The notes: generated from the letters alone by a model not told the origin. Shown: positions 34,072 through 42,984, counted from the stretch's first letter. The stretch is 64,000 nt of DNA from CAZHEV01 sp964531335 [NCBI: uncultured bacterium] (GCA_964531335.1 CAZHEV010000003.1:186001-250000), one strand, 5' to 3'. Made by a program: numbers and translations.

Positions 34072-34842
34072 CTATTTCAGGCCGGCCGCCGCCACCGCCG
34101 CTCCCAGCGCGCACGCGAACTCGGGTGATTCGGGGATGTGTATCTCCATCTCGAGATCCCTCTTGAGCGCGTCCACGAACCCCGGATTGAGCGCCAGACC
34201 GCCCAGAAGGATGATCTCCTTCTCGATGCCCACCCGCCGGAGCATGGAGGTGATGCGGCTGGCGATCGCGTCATGAACCGCCCTGGCTATGTCCTCCTTC
34301 GGCGTCTTCGCGTGAACGAGTGAAACCACCTCCGATTCCGCGAAGACGGCACACTGCGCGTTCATCGGCACCGCCTGGGTGGATTGCAGGGAGAGCCGGC
34401 CGAAATCCGCGAGACTCACCTCCAGCGCCCTGGCCATGGCCTCCGTGAACGATCCCGCTCCGGCGGCGCACTTCTCGTTTATCGCGAAGTCGATCACCTT
34501 CCCGTTCTCGTCGCACTTGATCCCTCGCCCTTCCTCGGCGCCCACGTCCACCACGGTCCTCGCCGCGGGATACAGGAACACCGCGGCCTTGGCGGCCGCT
34601 CCGACCTCGGTCATCTCCTTCTTGTCGTACGGCACCGCCTTGCGGCCCGTCCCGGTCGCGCCTACAGCGTCGAGCTGATCGATGCTCATACCGGCCTGCT
34701 CGAGGACCTCCTTCATCACCTTGTCGACGGCCACGGTCTGGTCGAATCCCGTTATCGCCTGGTCGCGCGCCAGGACCTCGCCGTCCCGCAGCAAGACGAC
34801 CTTGGTCATCTTCGCGCCGCAATCTATTCCTGCTGTCGTCAT
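34072..34842 (-). CDS. BadF/BcrA/BzdP-type ATP-hydrolysing activase subunit
   Basis: A second ASKHA activase of 256 residues, distinct from its neighbour. ATP motifs are TAGIDCGAKMTKVVLL, TVVDVGAEEGRGIK and LLGGLALNPGFVD. Cluster cysteines are in EKCAAGAGSFTEAMA and QCAVFAESEVVS. Two different activase genes side by side mean a heterodimer, the mark of class I benzoyl-CoA reductases (BzdP/BzdQ, BcrA/BcrD) rather than the homodimeric HgdC of 2-hydroxyacyl-CoA dehydratases. Length fits the short BzdP form, not the roughly 440-residue BcrA. The gene lies 23 bp after the preceding dehydratase-type subunit. Confidence 0.88.
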   Translation of the reverse strand: MTTAGIDCGAKMTKVVLLRDGEVLARDQAITGFDQTVAVDKVMKEVLEQAGMSIDQLDAVGATGTGRKAVPYDKKEMTEVGAAAKAAVFLYPAARTVVDVGAEEGRGIKCDENGKVIDFAINEKCAAGAGSFTEAMARALEVSLADFGRLSLQSTQAVPMNAQCAVFAESEVVSLVHAKTPKEDIARAVHDAIASRITSMLRRVGIEKEIILLGGLALNPGFVDALKRDLEMEIHIPESPEFACALGAAVAAAGLK

Positions 34843-34865
34843 CTGCGTTACCTCCTGCCGTGGAA

Positions 34866-36191
34866 TCAGGTTGTCGCCCCGGATTCGATCTGGGTCAGCC
34901 CGAGAGTCTCCATGAACGCGTCCACCCTGGCCATGGTACGGCCCTCGTCGAACTCGCGCTCATCACCCATGTTACCCTCGAACGTCATGACCGGTATTCC
35001 CTGTTTTACGAGCCCGAGCCTGTTCTCGGCGATCCCGAGGCTCAACCCTTCACATCCCCTGTTGTAGTGGAGCAGCACTCCGTCGAGGCTCCACTCCTTG
35101 GCGATCCGGGCCATCATGTCGGTCTTGAGCTGCGGGGAGTAGAAGTGCTGCCATTCGGGCTTGCTCAAGTTCCACTCGGCGAGGATCCGAAGCGCCTGGT
35201 CCCGGTCCACGATCTCTATTCCCTTCTGCGCGGGCGTGGTGCGCGGACCCCAGGTCCCGTCCTCCTTCTCCTCCCAGATTCCGATCAAGGCGAATGTGTA
35301 GAGAGAGCCGACCGAAATGCAACCGAACTTCTCCAGATATCTGAACATCTTGAGGAAGGCCCACGGCGGCTGTGTGTCCGTTATCAGCCGGCAACGCTCG
35401 TGTGCCACGGCGGCGATGCCGCGATCGACGCGGTCCTTTACCTCGTCGCGGAGCTCCTCGTAGAAGTCTGCCACCTCCCGGCTGTGCTTCTTCAACGTTC
35501 CGAGCACATAGAGCGAGTACATGCTCTTTTCCTCAAGAGGCGCCGGGACGGCCTTGTTGAGCGCGCAGACCTCGGCCCAGGCCGAGGTGGAACGGCACTC
35601 GTTGTTGACCGCCTCTATCAGCTTCTCGTCGTCGTACTTCCTGCCGGTTACCTTCTCCATCCACTCTATGCCGTCGTGGAGCTGGCCGACGACGTAGTTG
35701 AGACGACTCTCGTTTAGGGTCTCGAACGGCCCCACGGAGACATCGACGCAGTAGTGCGGTATCCCCTCCTCGAGATCGGACACCACCTGGTACCACTTCG
35801 CGTGGCTGCAACATATGTGGTCCTGCCACAGGAAGTCGGGCTTGGGGAAGGGGCCTCCGAACGCGTACTCGTCGAGAATCACGGAGCCCCAGTAGTTTCT
35901 CATATACGAGCAAAGGTCCCTGGCGTAGCCGGCCTTTTCCGTGGCCTCCTGGCACCTCAGCGCGAAGTTCTTGTTCCATGCTATGGACGCGCCGTAGGGC
36001 TCGCTCGTCAGACAGCACACGTCGTCGCCGAGTCCGGCCGGGACGGCGTCGAACGACCAGGCGCCGCCGGCCCACCTGATGCCGCCCTTTTCTTTCGCGG
36101 AAGCGAAGTCCTCGTAGTACTTCTGTCTGATCTCCTTCGCCTTGTTCCAGCACTTCAGCGGTTCCGTAGGGTATCGCTTTACTTCTGCCAT
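34866..36191 (-). CDS. BzdO/BcrB-like catalytic subunit of an ATP-dependent aryl-CoA reductase
   Basis: The 441-residue protein is in the HgdB / 2-hydroxyacyl-CoA dehydratase D-component family, at the length of BzdO/BcrB. Candidate cluster cysteines are in [22 protein letters not shown] and NRGCEGLS; the last corresponds to the cluster-binding Cys near the C-terminus. It would pair with the next subunit to bind 4Fe-4S clusters and the CoA ester. The ATG at 36191 has GGAGGGGG 2-3 nt upstream; an upstream GTG at 36203 is less likely. The substrate could be benzoyl-CoA or another aromatic or 2-hydroxyacyl-CoA; gene order favours Bzd-type reductase. Confidence 0.85.
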   Translation of the reverse strand: MAEVKRYPTEPLKCWNKAKEIRQKYYEDFASAKEKGGIRWAGGAWSFDAVPAGLGDDVCCLTSEPYGASIAWNKNFALRCQEATEKAGYARDLCSYMRNYWGSVILDEYAFGGPFPKPDFLWQDHICCSHAKWYQVVSDLEEGIPHYCVDVSVGPFETLNESRLNYVVGQLHDGIEWMEKVTGRKYDDEKLIEAVNNECRSTSAWAEVCALNKAVPAPLEEKSMYSLYVLGTLKKHSREVADFYEELRDEVKDRVDRGIAAVAHERCRLITDTQPPWAFLKMFRYLEKFGCISVGSLYTFALIGIWEEKEDGTWGPRTTPAQKGIEIVDRDQALRILAEWNLSKPEWQHFYSPQLKTDMMARIAKEWSLDGVLLHYNRGCEGLSLGIAENRLGLVKQGIPVMTFEGNMGDEREFDEGRTMARVDAFMETLGLTQIESGATT

Positions 36192-36252
36192 GGCCCCCTC
36201 CACTTATTCAAGCCTGCCGACGGGCTGTGAGCCCCGGGTAGCTGCGTCGCTA

Positions 36253-37380
36253 TCAGAAAAGGTCCTCGTCAGCCTGGAGCATTTCCAAAAACGCCTCGAC
36301 TCTCACCTTGAACTGTCCCAGCGGCACCGTGACGTCGAATTCCAGGAAGAGACTCGGTATCCCCTCCGCGTCCAGGGCCTTCTTTATGGCGGGGATGTCG
36401 AGCTCGTGGGGATCGCAGAACTTCTGCTGTATCAATATCGCCCCCGCCACGTCGAAGTCCTTGGCTATGGACAATATGTGAGGGACGCGCGTCCGCTCCG
36501 GCCAATCCTTGCTGGGGCACGCCGGGCGTTCTATATACCTCTTTGCTATCGTTCCCAGCTTGTCCTCCCCCGGCTCGACCTTGTTCCAGTAGTATCTCGT
36601 GCCGGTGCAGTGATCGTCGGTGACGATGGTCGCGCCCACCGATTCGACCATGTTGACGAACGGGGTATCGTCATCCTCGCTGCCAATGAGCATGAGCCTG
36701 GAACCTGTCTCCCTGTCTGCTCCGGCCCCGCTGAAGCTCTCCATCAACTTCTCCAGGCCGTCGCTGTGCTCTTCCTTGTCCGTAACCTGGTCCGCGAGCC
36801 CGATGAACATGGCCTGTTCACCGGTTATAGGCGGGGATTCGGCCTTCCTGGTCTCGCCGAGCCGGCGCATCAGCGTGCGATTGCGATTCATTATCCCGAT
36901 GCCGCGATCGATGTCCTCATCCGCTATCTTCTTGCCGGTCCATTCTTCGAGCGACTTCTTGAAGGACGACAACTCCTCTGTCAGATAGGGATGGGCGCGC
37001 GGGCTCTGGACCGCGTGGGGCATGGGGAGGTAGTAGCTATAGTCGACCGGGACGTGAAGCTGCCAGCTGGTGAACGCCTGCCTTATGTGGAGACAGGACT
37101 GCGCGATCATCACGCCGTCCAGGTAGTCGTACCGGCCCCGCAGGCCCTGGGCCAGGCAATCCCGGCAGAACGGGCAGTACATGCCGAAGATGTGCGGCTC
37201 GGTGACGTCCTGCGGCTCGTGGCTGCCCAGTATCCTCACCGGCAGCACGTCCGCTGCGTAGAGAAGCTCCTCCGGCACGTACGTGCAGAAGTAGCCCATC
37301 ACCTTGCCGCCCGTCTTCTCCTTCCATGCCCGGGCGTAATCATGTCGGTTCTTGAACCAATCTTGAAAAGTCTCAACCAT
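36253..37380 (-). CDS. BzdN/BcrC-like catalytic subunit of an ATP-dependent aryl-CoA reductase
   Basis: The 375-residue protein is the second HgdB-type subunit, at the length of BzdN/BcrC. GYFCTYVPEELLYAADVLPVRI is the family's N-terminal cluster segment (Cys in YFC-YVPEE), MYCPFCRDCLAQGLRG adds three Cys, and QQKFCDPHE carries the distal Cys. It should form the substrate-reducing heterodimer with the BzdO-like protein. Its ATG follows the TetR stop by one base, so regulator and reductase are translated from one message. Order N-O-P-Q-M-V matches the Azoarcus bzd operon as I recall it. Confidence 0.87.
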   Translation of the reverse strand: MVETFQDWFKNRHDYARAWKEKTGGKVMGYFCTYVPEELLYAADVLPVRILGSHEPQDVTEPHIFGMYCPFCRDCLAQGLRGRYDYLDGVMIAQSCLHIRQAFTSWQLHVPVDYSYYLPMPHAVQSPRAHPYLTEELSSFKKSLEEWTGKKIADEDIDRGIGIMNRNRTLMRRLGETRKAESPPITGEQAMFIGLADQVTDKEEHSDGLEKLMESFSGAGADRETGSRLMLIGSEDDDTPFVNMVESVGATIVTDDHCTGTRYYWNKVEPGEDKLGTIAKRYIERPACPSKDWPERTRVPHILSIAKDFDVAGAILIQQKFCDPHELDIPAIKKALDAEGIPSLFLEFDVTVPLGQFKVRVEAFLEMLQADEDLF

Positions 37381-37381
37381 C

Positions 37382-38071
37382 TCAGCCCGATCCTCCCTGT
37401 GCCTTGTCTTCGCGACGCTTCCCGACCCCGGCTTCGGTGCCGGGGGGGACGGCGGCCGACAATCCGCCCGCCAGCCCGTGAAGGTAAAGGCGAGTCAACT
37501 GACCTGACATCTCTTCGCTCCCGGCGTACTTTCCGGGCTCGTACCACATGAATATCCAGTTGAGCGTCCCGAAGAGGGAAAGGGTCGCAAGGCGCGAGTC
37601 CACGCCTGCGCCCTTGCCCGTGTCGATAAGCTCACCGACTATACCGTGGGTGATCTGGAAGTACTCCCTTCTTCTCTCCGCCACCCGGTCGTAGTAGTCG
37701 CCCTTGAGAGACTCTATCTCATAGGCGCATATCTTGAGCTCGTCCATATGCTGCAGAAAGAAGTCCAGGTGGTTCCTGACCATCGCGTTGAGTTCAGCTA
37801 CCGGATCGTCGAGACCCTCGAGCTTCGCCTTGAGCGATTCGACCAGGGACTGGAAGGTGGAGTGCTGTATTAAATAGAGGAGTTCTTCCTTGCTCTTGCA
37901 GTAGTAATAGAGCCCGGCCAGGCTCATATCGAGCTCGGATGCCACGTTTCTTATCGAGGCCCTGTGGTAGCCTTTCTCCGCCATGACTCTGGCCGCGGCG
38001 TGAAGCACGTCGTTGAGCTTCTTGTCGTACGCGGAAGTGTGCTTGCCGTCTGCCCTCTGCGTTACTGACAT
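37382..38071 (-). CDS. TetR/AcrR-family regulator leading the aryl-CoA reductase operon
   Basis: The 229-residue protein has the TetR helix-turn-helix: VLHAAARVMAEKGYHRASIRNVASELDMSLAGLYYYCKSKEELLYLI, near residues 22-68. The C-terminal ligand domain resembles TetR_C families that bind acyl-CoA or aromatic ligands, but the ligand cannot be read off. Being first in the operon, with an overlapping palindrome just past its promoter, it is likely an autorepressor relieved by a pathway CoA ester. The ATG follows GGGAGGAGAG. The last 20 residues are polar and disordered. Confidence 0.9.
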   Translation of the reverse strand: MSVTQRADGKHTSAYDKKLNDVLHAAARVMAEKGYHRASIRNVASELDMSLAGLYYYCKSKEELLYLIQHSTFQSLVESLKAKLEGLDDPVAELNAMVRNHLDFFLQHMDELKICAYEIESLKGDYYDRVAERRREYFQITHGIVGELIDTGKGAGVDSRLATLSLFGTLNWIFMWYEPGKYAGSEEMSGQLTRLYLHGLAGGLSAAVPPGTEAGVGKRREDKAQGGSG

Positions 38072-38189
38072 CCAGCTCTCCTCCCGGCGGGACGGACGGG
38101 GCGTCGGAGGTGGCGGCCCTCGCCGCGGTCCCTCCGGGCAGAGCTCCCTTGAAACCTCCGCCGGCCGTTCCCCGGACCGCTAGTTTTAC

Positions 38190-38203
38190 CGTTCGAACGT
38201 TCG
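38190..38203. promoter_or_regulatory. Overlapping palindromes, probable TetR operator
   Basis: CGTTCGAACG (38190-38199) and CGAACGTTCG (38194-38203) are two perfect 10-bp palindromes overlapping by 6 bp, placed about 10-20 nt past the predicted start point. The run of GTTCG/CGAAC half-sites is the sort bound by TetR dimers. Confidence 0.55.
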
Positions 38204-38218
38204 TTAACCTCCTCGTAT

Positions 38219-38248
38219 AATCTAGCAAAAGTGAAGTGCGCCAGTCAA
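38219..38248 (-). promoter_or_regulatory. Promoter of the tetR-reductase operon
   Basis: On the minus strand TTGACT (38243-38248), 18-bp spacer, TAGATT (38219-38224). The start point would be near 38212, with the tetR ATG about 140 nt downstream. Confidence 0.58.
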
Positions 38249-38485
38249 GTGCCTTTAGAGCGGAACCTGGGCGGAACCGGCTGGTTGGCGTTCGGTGTAT
38301 AATTCACCGCCCGGCAAGTCACTCGTAAATCGTTTTGTTTATGGATCGTTGACGCGGCCCGCCGGGCACCCCTAACATACGCTCTAAGGCCGCGGCGTCC
38401 GGGCGGCCTTTGCGTCCGGAGCGAGCCTTCTGCGCGCTCCCCAATGACCCGCGGCGTTCGGCTGAGCAAGAGGAGGGCGAGGTTG

Positions 38486-39094
38486 AAGATCCTCATTTGC
38501 TTTTACTCCACATTCGGTCACATATATCGCATGGCGGAAGCGGTCGCGGATGGAGTCCATGACGTCAGGAACGCCGAGGTGGACATGAGGCGCGTGGCGG
38601 AAACGCTCCCGGAAGACGTTCTCGAGCGGATGGGAGCGCTCGAGGCCCAGAAGGCCTTCTCCCACTTGCCGATTTGTGAAGTACAGGATCTCGCGTCGGC
38701 CGATGCGGTCATCTTCGGGACCCCAACGCGCTTCGGCAATATGAGCGGACAGATGCGGCAGTTCCTCGATGGTACCGGGCAGCTCTGGGCCAAGGGTACG
38801 CTTGTGGACAAGATCGGCAGCGTGTTCACGAGCACCGCTACTCAGCACGGCGGTCAGGAGTCAACGATCCTGAGCTTTCACACGACGCTCCTACATCATG
38901 GGATGGTCGTCGTCGGGCTTCCATACACTTTCCAGGCACAGGCGCGCATGGACGAGATAACAGGTGGGTCGCCTTACGGCGCCTCCACCATCGTAGGGCC
39001 CAAGGGAGAAAGGATGCCGAGCGAGAACGAGCTGGCCGCGGCTCGATTCCAGGGAAGGCGGGTGGCGGAGCTGACCGCGAAGCTGCTGGGATGA
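38486..39094 (+). CDS. wrbA: NAD(P)H:quinone oxidoreductase, WrbA family flavoprotein
   Basis: The 202-residue protein matches WrbA in length and motifs. The FMN phosphate loop is in ILICFYSTFGHIYRMAEAVADG, GTPTRFGNMSGQMRQFLDGTG is the second flavin loop, and FTSTATQHGGQESTILSFH is the third. WrbA reduces quinones by two electrons with NAD(P)H, avoiding semiquinone radicals. The TTG at 38486 is the start (GAGGAGGG 6 nt upstream); this puts the core strand at the N-terminus as usual. The next gene, a TPP enzyme, starts 31 bp later on the same strand. Confidence 0.93.
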   Translation, partial: KILICFYSTFGHIYRMAEAVADGVHDVRNAEVDMRRVAETLPEDVLERMGALEAQKAFSHLPICEVQDLASADAVIFGTPTRFGNMSGQMRQFLDGTGQLWAKGTLVDKIGSVFTSTATQHGGQESTILSFHTTLLHHGMVVVGLPYTFQAQARMDEITGGSPYGASTIVGPKGERMPSENELAAARFQGRRVAELTAKLLG

Positions 39095-39125
39095 TCGGGC
39101 TCGTCCGGTTTCCGGAGTGGGATAT

Positions 39126-40778
39126 ATGAGAGTGGCGGAACTTTTTGTGAGATGCCTCGAGAACGAAGGCGTCAAGTACGTGTTCGGCGTTCCCGGGGAG
39201 GAGACCGAGGACCTGCTCTTCGCCCTGGAGAGCTCATCGATACAGTTCGTACCCTGCCGGCACGAGCAGGGCGCCGCTTTTATCGCCGATGTCTGGGGTA
39301 GGCTGACCGGTAACGCGGGGGTCTGCCTTTCGACTCTCGGCCCCGGGGCCACCAACCTGGTCACCGGCGTGGCCGACGCCAACGCGGACAAATCACCGCT
39401 GGTGGCGATAACCGGGCAAGGCGGCCTTTCGCGGTTACACCACGAGAGCCACCAGCGCCTAGACATCCCCGACATGTTCAGGCCGATAACCAAGTGGAAC
39501 GCGGTCGTATCCGCGCCCAACATAGTGACGGAGGTGGTGCGAAAGGCCTTCAAAGTCGCGGAGTACGAGAAGCCCGGCGCGACGCACATAGAGCTATCGG
39601 AGGAAATGGCCAAGCAGGAGGCGACCGGAGATACGGACACCTTGCCTCCGGAAAGGGTGAGACGGCCCTCGCCCGACTATAAGGCGCTCGAGGCGACGCT
39701 CGCGCTTCTCGACACGGCGAACCGTCCGTTGGTGATAGCAGGCAACGGCGCCATAAGGAAACTGGCAAGCAAGCATCTGACAGAGCTGGTCACGACCCAC
39801 GGCATCCCGGTCGTCTCGACGTTCATGGGGAAGGGGGCGATCTCGGACAGGCTCGATCAGTCGCTCTTGAGCATGGGTGCGGGCTTCAGGGACTACGTCA
39901 TGAACGCCGTGGAGAAGGCCGACCTGATACTGGCGGTTGGATACGACATAGCCGAGTATCCCCCTCAGAAATGGAATCCCAAGAAGGACAAGAAGATCGT
40001 CCATATCGATTTCGACTTCGCCGAGGTCTACGCGCACTATCAGCCGGAGGCGGAGGTGGTCGGAGACATCTCGGGCACCCTCTGGGAGCTGAACCGCCGG
40101 CTCAAGGACCGAAAGATGGGCTTCGACACGCAGTGGTACACCTCCATACGCCGCAGGATCCTGAACGATATCAGGAGCTACGACCTGGAAGAAGGGCGGC
40201 CCTTCACGATACCCGGCGCGTTGAACCTGGTGAGGGACGTGCTCGATGATTGCGGTTTGATGATCAGCGACGTCGGCACCCACAAGATATGGATAGCAAG
40301 GAACTTCCTAACATGCTGCCCGAACGGGTGCATTATAAGCAACGGGCTGGCGAGCATGGGCATTGCCCTGCCCGGGGCCATAGCTGCGTCCCTGGTGGAC
40401 CCGGAGAGGCAGATAGTGGCGGCAATGGGCGACGGTGGTTTCATGATGAACTCCCAGGAGCTCGAGACGGCGAAGCGGCTGGGCGTCAACTTCACCGTCT
40501 TGATATTCAACGATAACGACTACGGACTCATAAGCTGGAAACAGGACATGTCGCGGGGCAGGGCGACGGGCACGAGGATATCCAATCCCGACTTCAAGGC
40601 CTATGCGGAAAGCTTCGGCATAAAGAGCGCCAGGCCGGAGAGCGTGACGGATTTGAGGGGCGCGCTGGAGGAGGCGGTTAAGGGTAAGGAGCTATATCTG
40701 ATCGAGGTCCCCGTCGACACGAGCGTCAACAAGAGCCTTGTTGAAAAGCTTTCCGAGTACTGGAGGAATGAACAATGA
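39126..40778 (+). CDS. TPP enzyme, acetolactate-synthase-like; candidate 2-oxoglutarate decarboxylase
   Basis: The 550-residue protein has the three-domain POX/ALS fold. The Pyr domain carries the catalytic Glu in FGVPGEETEDLLFAL (E25), a central Rossmann-like domain follows (about 190-320), and the PP domain has the TPP-Mg motif GDGGFMMNSQELETAKRLG at about 436. It reads as 'acetolactate synthase' by homology, yet no small subunit or other ilv gene is near. Instead its stop overlaps (ATGA) a succinate-semialdehyde-type dehydrogenase. Synechococcus PCC 7002 A2770/A2771 has the same pair, an ALS-like 2-oxoglutarate decarboxylase and SSADH that bypass 2-oxoglutarate dehydrogenase. Other 2-oxoacid substrates are possible. 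The ATG at 39126 follows GGAGTGGG. Confidence 0.82.
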   Translation: MRVAELFVRCLENEGVKYVFGVPGEETEDLLFALESSSIQFVPCRHEQGAAFIADVWGRLTGNAGVCLSTLGPGATNLVTGVADANADKSPLVAITGQGGLSRLHHESHQRLDIPDMFRPITKWNAVVSAPNIVTEVVRKAFKVAEYEKPGATHIELSEEMAKQEATGDTDTLPPERVRRPSPDYKALEATLALLDTANRPLVIAGNGAIRKLASKHLTELVTTHGIPVVSTFMGKGAISDRLDQSLLSMGAGFRDYVMNAVEKADLILAVGYDIAEYPPQKWNPKKDKKIVHIDFDFAEVYAHYQPEAEVVGDISGTLWELNRRLKDRKMGFDTQWYTSIRRRILNDIRSYDLEEGRPFTIPGALNLVRDVLDDCGLMISDVGTHKIWIARNFLTCCPNGCIISNGLASMGIALPGAIAASLVDPERQIVAAMGDGGFMMNSQELETAKRLGVNFTVLIFNDNDYGLISWKQDMSRGRATGTRISNPDFKAYAESFGIKSARPESVTDLRGALEEAVKGKELYLIEVPVDTSVNKSLVEKLSEYWRNEQ

Positions 40779-42136
40779 AGGCGATTAATCCCGCTACGGG
40801 AAATACACTCAAAGAATACGATGAGATGAGCGCGGGGGAGGTGGACTCGGTCATAGAGAAGGTGCACAAGGACTTCCTGTCGTGGAGAGACACGTCCTTC
40901 GGGGAGAGGGCCGAGCTGATGAAAAGGGCGGCCGGCGTGCTCAAGGAAAGCGCCGGAGAGTTCGCGACGCTGATGTCGATGGAGATGGGCAAGCTGCTGC
41001 GGGACGGGCGGGCGGAGGCCGAGAAGTGCGCCTGGGCGTGCGAGTACTACGCGGAAAACGCCGAGAGTTTCCTCGAGGAGGAGGTCGTTGATACGACGGC
41101 GAGCAGGAGCTTCGTGACGTTCAATCCTCTGGGCGTGGTCCTGGCGGTGATGCCCTGGAATTTCCCGTTCTGGCAGGTGTTCAGGTTCGCAGCGCCAGCC
41201 CTCATGGCCGGCAACGCCGGGGTCCTGAAGCATGCGTCGAACGTGCCGGGCTGCGCCATGGCCATAGAGGATGTCTTCAGGAAAGCCGGCTTTCCCCACA
41301 ACATCTTCAGGACATTGCTGATAGGCAGCGACAAGGTGGACGCGGTGATCGAGAACCCTCTGGTAAAGGCGGCGACTTTGACGGGCAGCACTCCGGCGGG
41401 CCGATCGGTCGCCGCGAAGGCGGGCGCCTCGCTGAAGAAGACCGTCCTCGAGCTGGGAGGAAGCGACCCCTATGTGATCCTCGAAGACGCCGATCTTGAA
41501 TCGGCCGTTGCGACGTGCATAACCAGCCGGCTGATGAATACGGGGCAGAGCTGTATCGCCGCCAAGCGCTTCATCGTGGTCGAGCCGATACGCGAGGCCT
41601 TCGAGAAGATGTACGTGGACAACATGAAGATACAGAGGATGGGCGACCCGGTTCAGGACGAGACCACTATCGGCCCGATGGCGCGGCAGGACCTGCGCGA
41701 CGATCTGCACGAGCAGGTGCGGAAGAGCATTGAAAAGGGCGCGAAACTTCTACTGGGCGGGGCCATCCCCGATGGACCCGGAGCCTACTATCCGCCCACC
41801 GTCTTGACGGACGTGAAGAAAGGTATGCCCGCCTACGACGAGGAGCTCTTCGGCCCCGTGGCCGCGATAATCCCGGTGGCGGACGAAGCCGAGGCCATAC
41901 AAGTCGCCAACGACTCGGTTTTCGGCCTGGGAGCGGCGGTGTTTACACAGGACGTGGCGAAGGGCGAGACGATAGCCGCGCGGGAGCTGGAGGCGGGCTG
42001 CTGCTTCGTCAACGACTTCGTAAAGTCCGATCCTCGGCTGCCGTTCGGCGGCGTCAAGGAGAGCGGCTACGGCCGGGAGCTCTCTCATTACGGTATCCGG
42101 GAGTTCGTGAACATAAAGACGGTCTACATCAAGTAG
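40775..42136 (+). CDS. NAD(P)-dependent aldehyde dehydrogenase, succinate-semialdehyde type
   Basis: The 453-residue enzyme has all ALDH marks: PWNFPFWQVFRFAAPALMAGN with N129, K152 of the cofactor site, LTGSTPAGR, the general base E226 in ELGGSDPY and the nucleophile C260 in NTGQSCIAAKR. Its short length and motifs match the GabD/Sad-like group often annotated as NAD-dependent succinate-semialdehyde dehydrogenase. Its ATG overlaps the TPP-enzyme stop, so the two are made together, and the aldehyde from the decarboxylase would be oxidised at once. If that aldehyde is succinic semialdehyde, the product is succinate for the TCA cycle. Confidence 0.9.
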   Translation: MKAINPATGNTLKEYDEMSAGEVDSVIEKVHKDFLSWRDTSFGERAELMKRAAGVLKESAGEFATLMSMEMGKLLRDGRAEAEKCAWACEYYAENAESFLEEEVVDTTASRSFVTFNPLGVVLAVMPWNFPFWQVFRFAAPALMAGNAGVLKHASNVPGCAMAIEDVFRKAGFPHNIFRTLLIGSDKVDAVIENPLVKAATLTGSTPAGRSVAAKAGASLKKTVLELGGSDPYVILEDADLESAVATCITSRLMNTGQSCIAAKRFIVVEPIREAFEKMYVDNMKIQRMGDPVQDETTIGPMARQDLRDDLHEQVRKSIEKGAKLLLGGAIPDGPGAYYPPTVLTDVKKGMPAYDEELFGPVAAIIPVADEAEAIQVANDSVFGLGAAVFTQDVAKGETIAARELEAGCCFVNDFVKSDPRLPFGGVKESGYGRELSHYGIREFVNIKTVYIK

Positions 42137-42194
42137 GCGCCTGGGGAGATCCGGGAGCGGACTCGCCCGCGGCCGCCCGGACCGCCGTATTGTG

Positions 42195-42223
42195 TTGAAA
42201 GACGGCGCGAGTTGTGGCAGAAT
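42195..42223 (+). promoter_or_regulatory. Possible promoter of efp
   Basis: TTGAAA (42195-42200), 17-bp spacer, CAGAAT (42218-42223). The start near 42230 would give a leader of about 135 nt ending in the ribosome site AGGAGGTGA. Confidence 0.4.
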
Positions 42224-42364
42224 AGCATCAGGCCGTCCACTGTCCTGATGTGTTTTAGTCGGACTTTCGATCCTGCCCGGAAGGGTACAGTGAATCGGAG
42301 ACCGGCAACGGCCGGCAGGCAGGTGGCGGCCCATTCTTTATGATCAGGAGGTGAGACAAGGGAA

Positions 42365-42925
42365 GTGATAGTCGCCACGCAATTGAGAGTCGGTATGTTC
42401 ATAAAGCACAGGGACGATCTGTGCTCGGTGATGAGCGTTCAGCATGTGACCCCGGGAAAAGGGCGCGGCATGGTGCAGACCAAGCTGCGGAGCGCTACTT
42501 CGGGAAACAGCTTCGAGCATAGGTTCCGGTCCGATGAAACGGTCGAGAGGGTCGTACTCGATCAGCGCGAGATGCAGTGCCTTTACGAGGAAGGCGACGG
42601 CTACGTCTTCATGGACACTGAGACCTACGACCAGGTGATCCTGGACAAGGACACGCTCGGGGACGCGGTCAACTACCTGCTGCCCAACACCACGATAACG
42701 GTGGACTTCTACGAGGGGCGCGCCGTCGGCGTGGAGCTTCCCCAGGTCGTGGAGCTCGAGATCGTCGAGACAGAGCCGCCGTTGAGGGGCGCCACGGCCG
42801 CCGGCGGCTCGAAGCCCGCGAAAATGGAAACCGGGATGACGGTGGACGTGCCCCAGTTCATAGAGACCGGTGAGGTCATCAGGGTGGACACAAGAGACGG
42901 GAAGTACGTGGAGCGAGCCAAGTGA
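42365..42925 (+). CDS. efp: Translation elongation factor P
   Basis: EF-P (186 residues, usual length) binds ribosomes stalled at polyproline and promotes peptide bond formation. Three OB-like domains follow in order. The tip loop of domain I is PGKGRG with K32 as the residue that is modified in many bacteria. VDVPQFIETGEVIRVDTRDGKYVERAK is the standard C-terminal signature. The GTG at 42365 is the start, with AGGAGGTGA 10 nt upstream. No EpmA/EpmB or YmfI-type modification gene is in the window, so the modification route is unknown. A 12-bp terminator hairpin follows. Confidence 0.96.
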   Translation: MIVATQLRVGMFIKHRDDLCSVMSVQHVTPGKGRGMVQTKLRSATSGNSFEHRFRSDETVERVVLDQREMQCLYEEGDGYVFMDTETYDQVILDKDTLGDAVNYLLPNTTITVDFYEGRAVGVELPQVVELEIVETEPPLRGATAAGGSKPAKMETGMTVDVPQFIETGEVIRVDTRDGKYVERAK

Positions 42926-42952
42926 TTCTCTGTAGCGAACGCATCATTTCCT

Positions 42953-42984
42953 GAAGCCTCGGGTCGTACGAAACCCGGGGCTTC
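42953..42984 (+). terminator. Terminator after efp
   Basis: GAAGCCTCGGGT (42953-42964) pairs with ACCCGGGGCTTC (42973-42984), 12 bp with one G-T wobble and an 8-nt loop. A short pyrimidine tract (TCTCATTCCC) follows. Confidence 0.65.

Larger units (their letters stand above)
38072..38485. other. Divergent intergenic region between tetR and wrbA
   Basis: These 414 bases hold the tetR promoter and operator on the minus strand. On the plus strand a perfect TATAAT (38298-38303) has no good -35 at 16-18 bp, but may serve wrbA. No coding frame or repeat is convincing. Confidence 0.5.

Noticed and set aside
30179-37380. 2-hydroxyacyl-CoA dehydratase cluster
   Set aside because: Two distinct activase genes and the N-O-P-Q-M-V order favour a class I aryl-CoA reductase, though substrate remains unproven.
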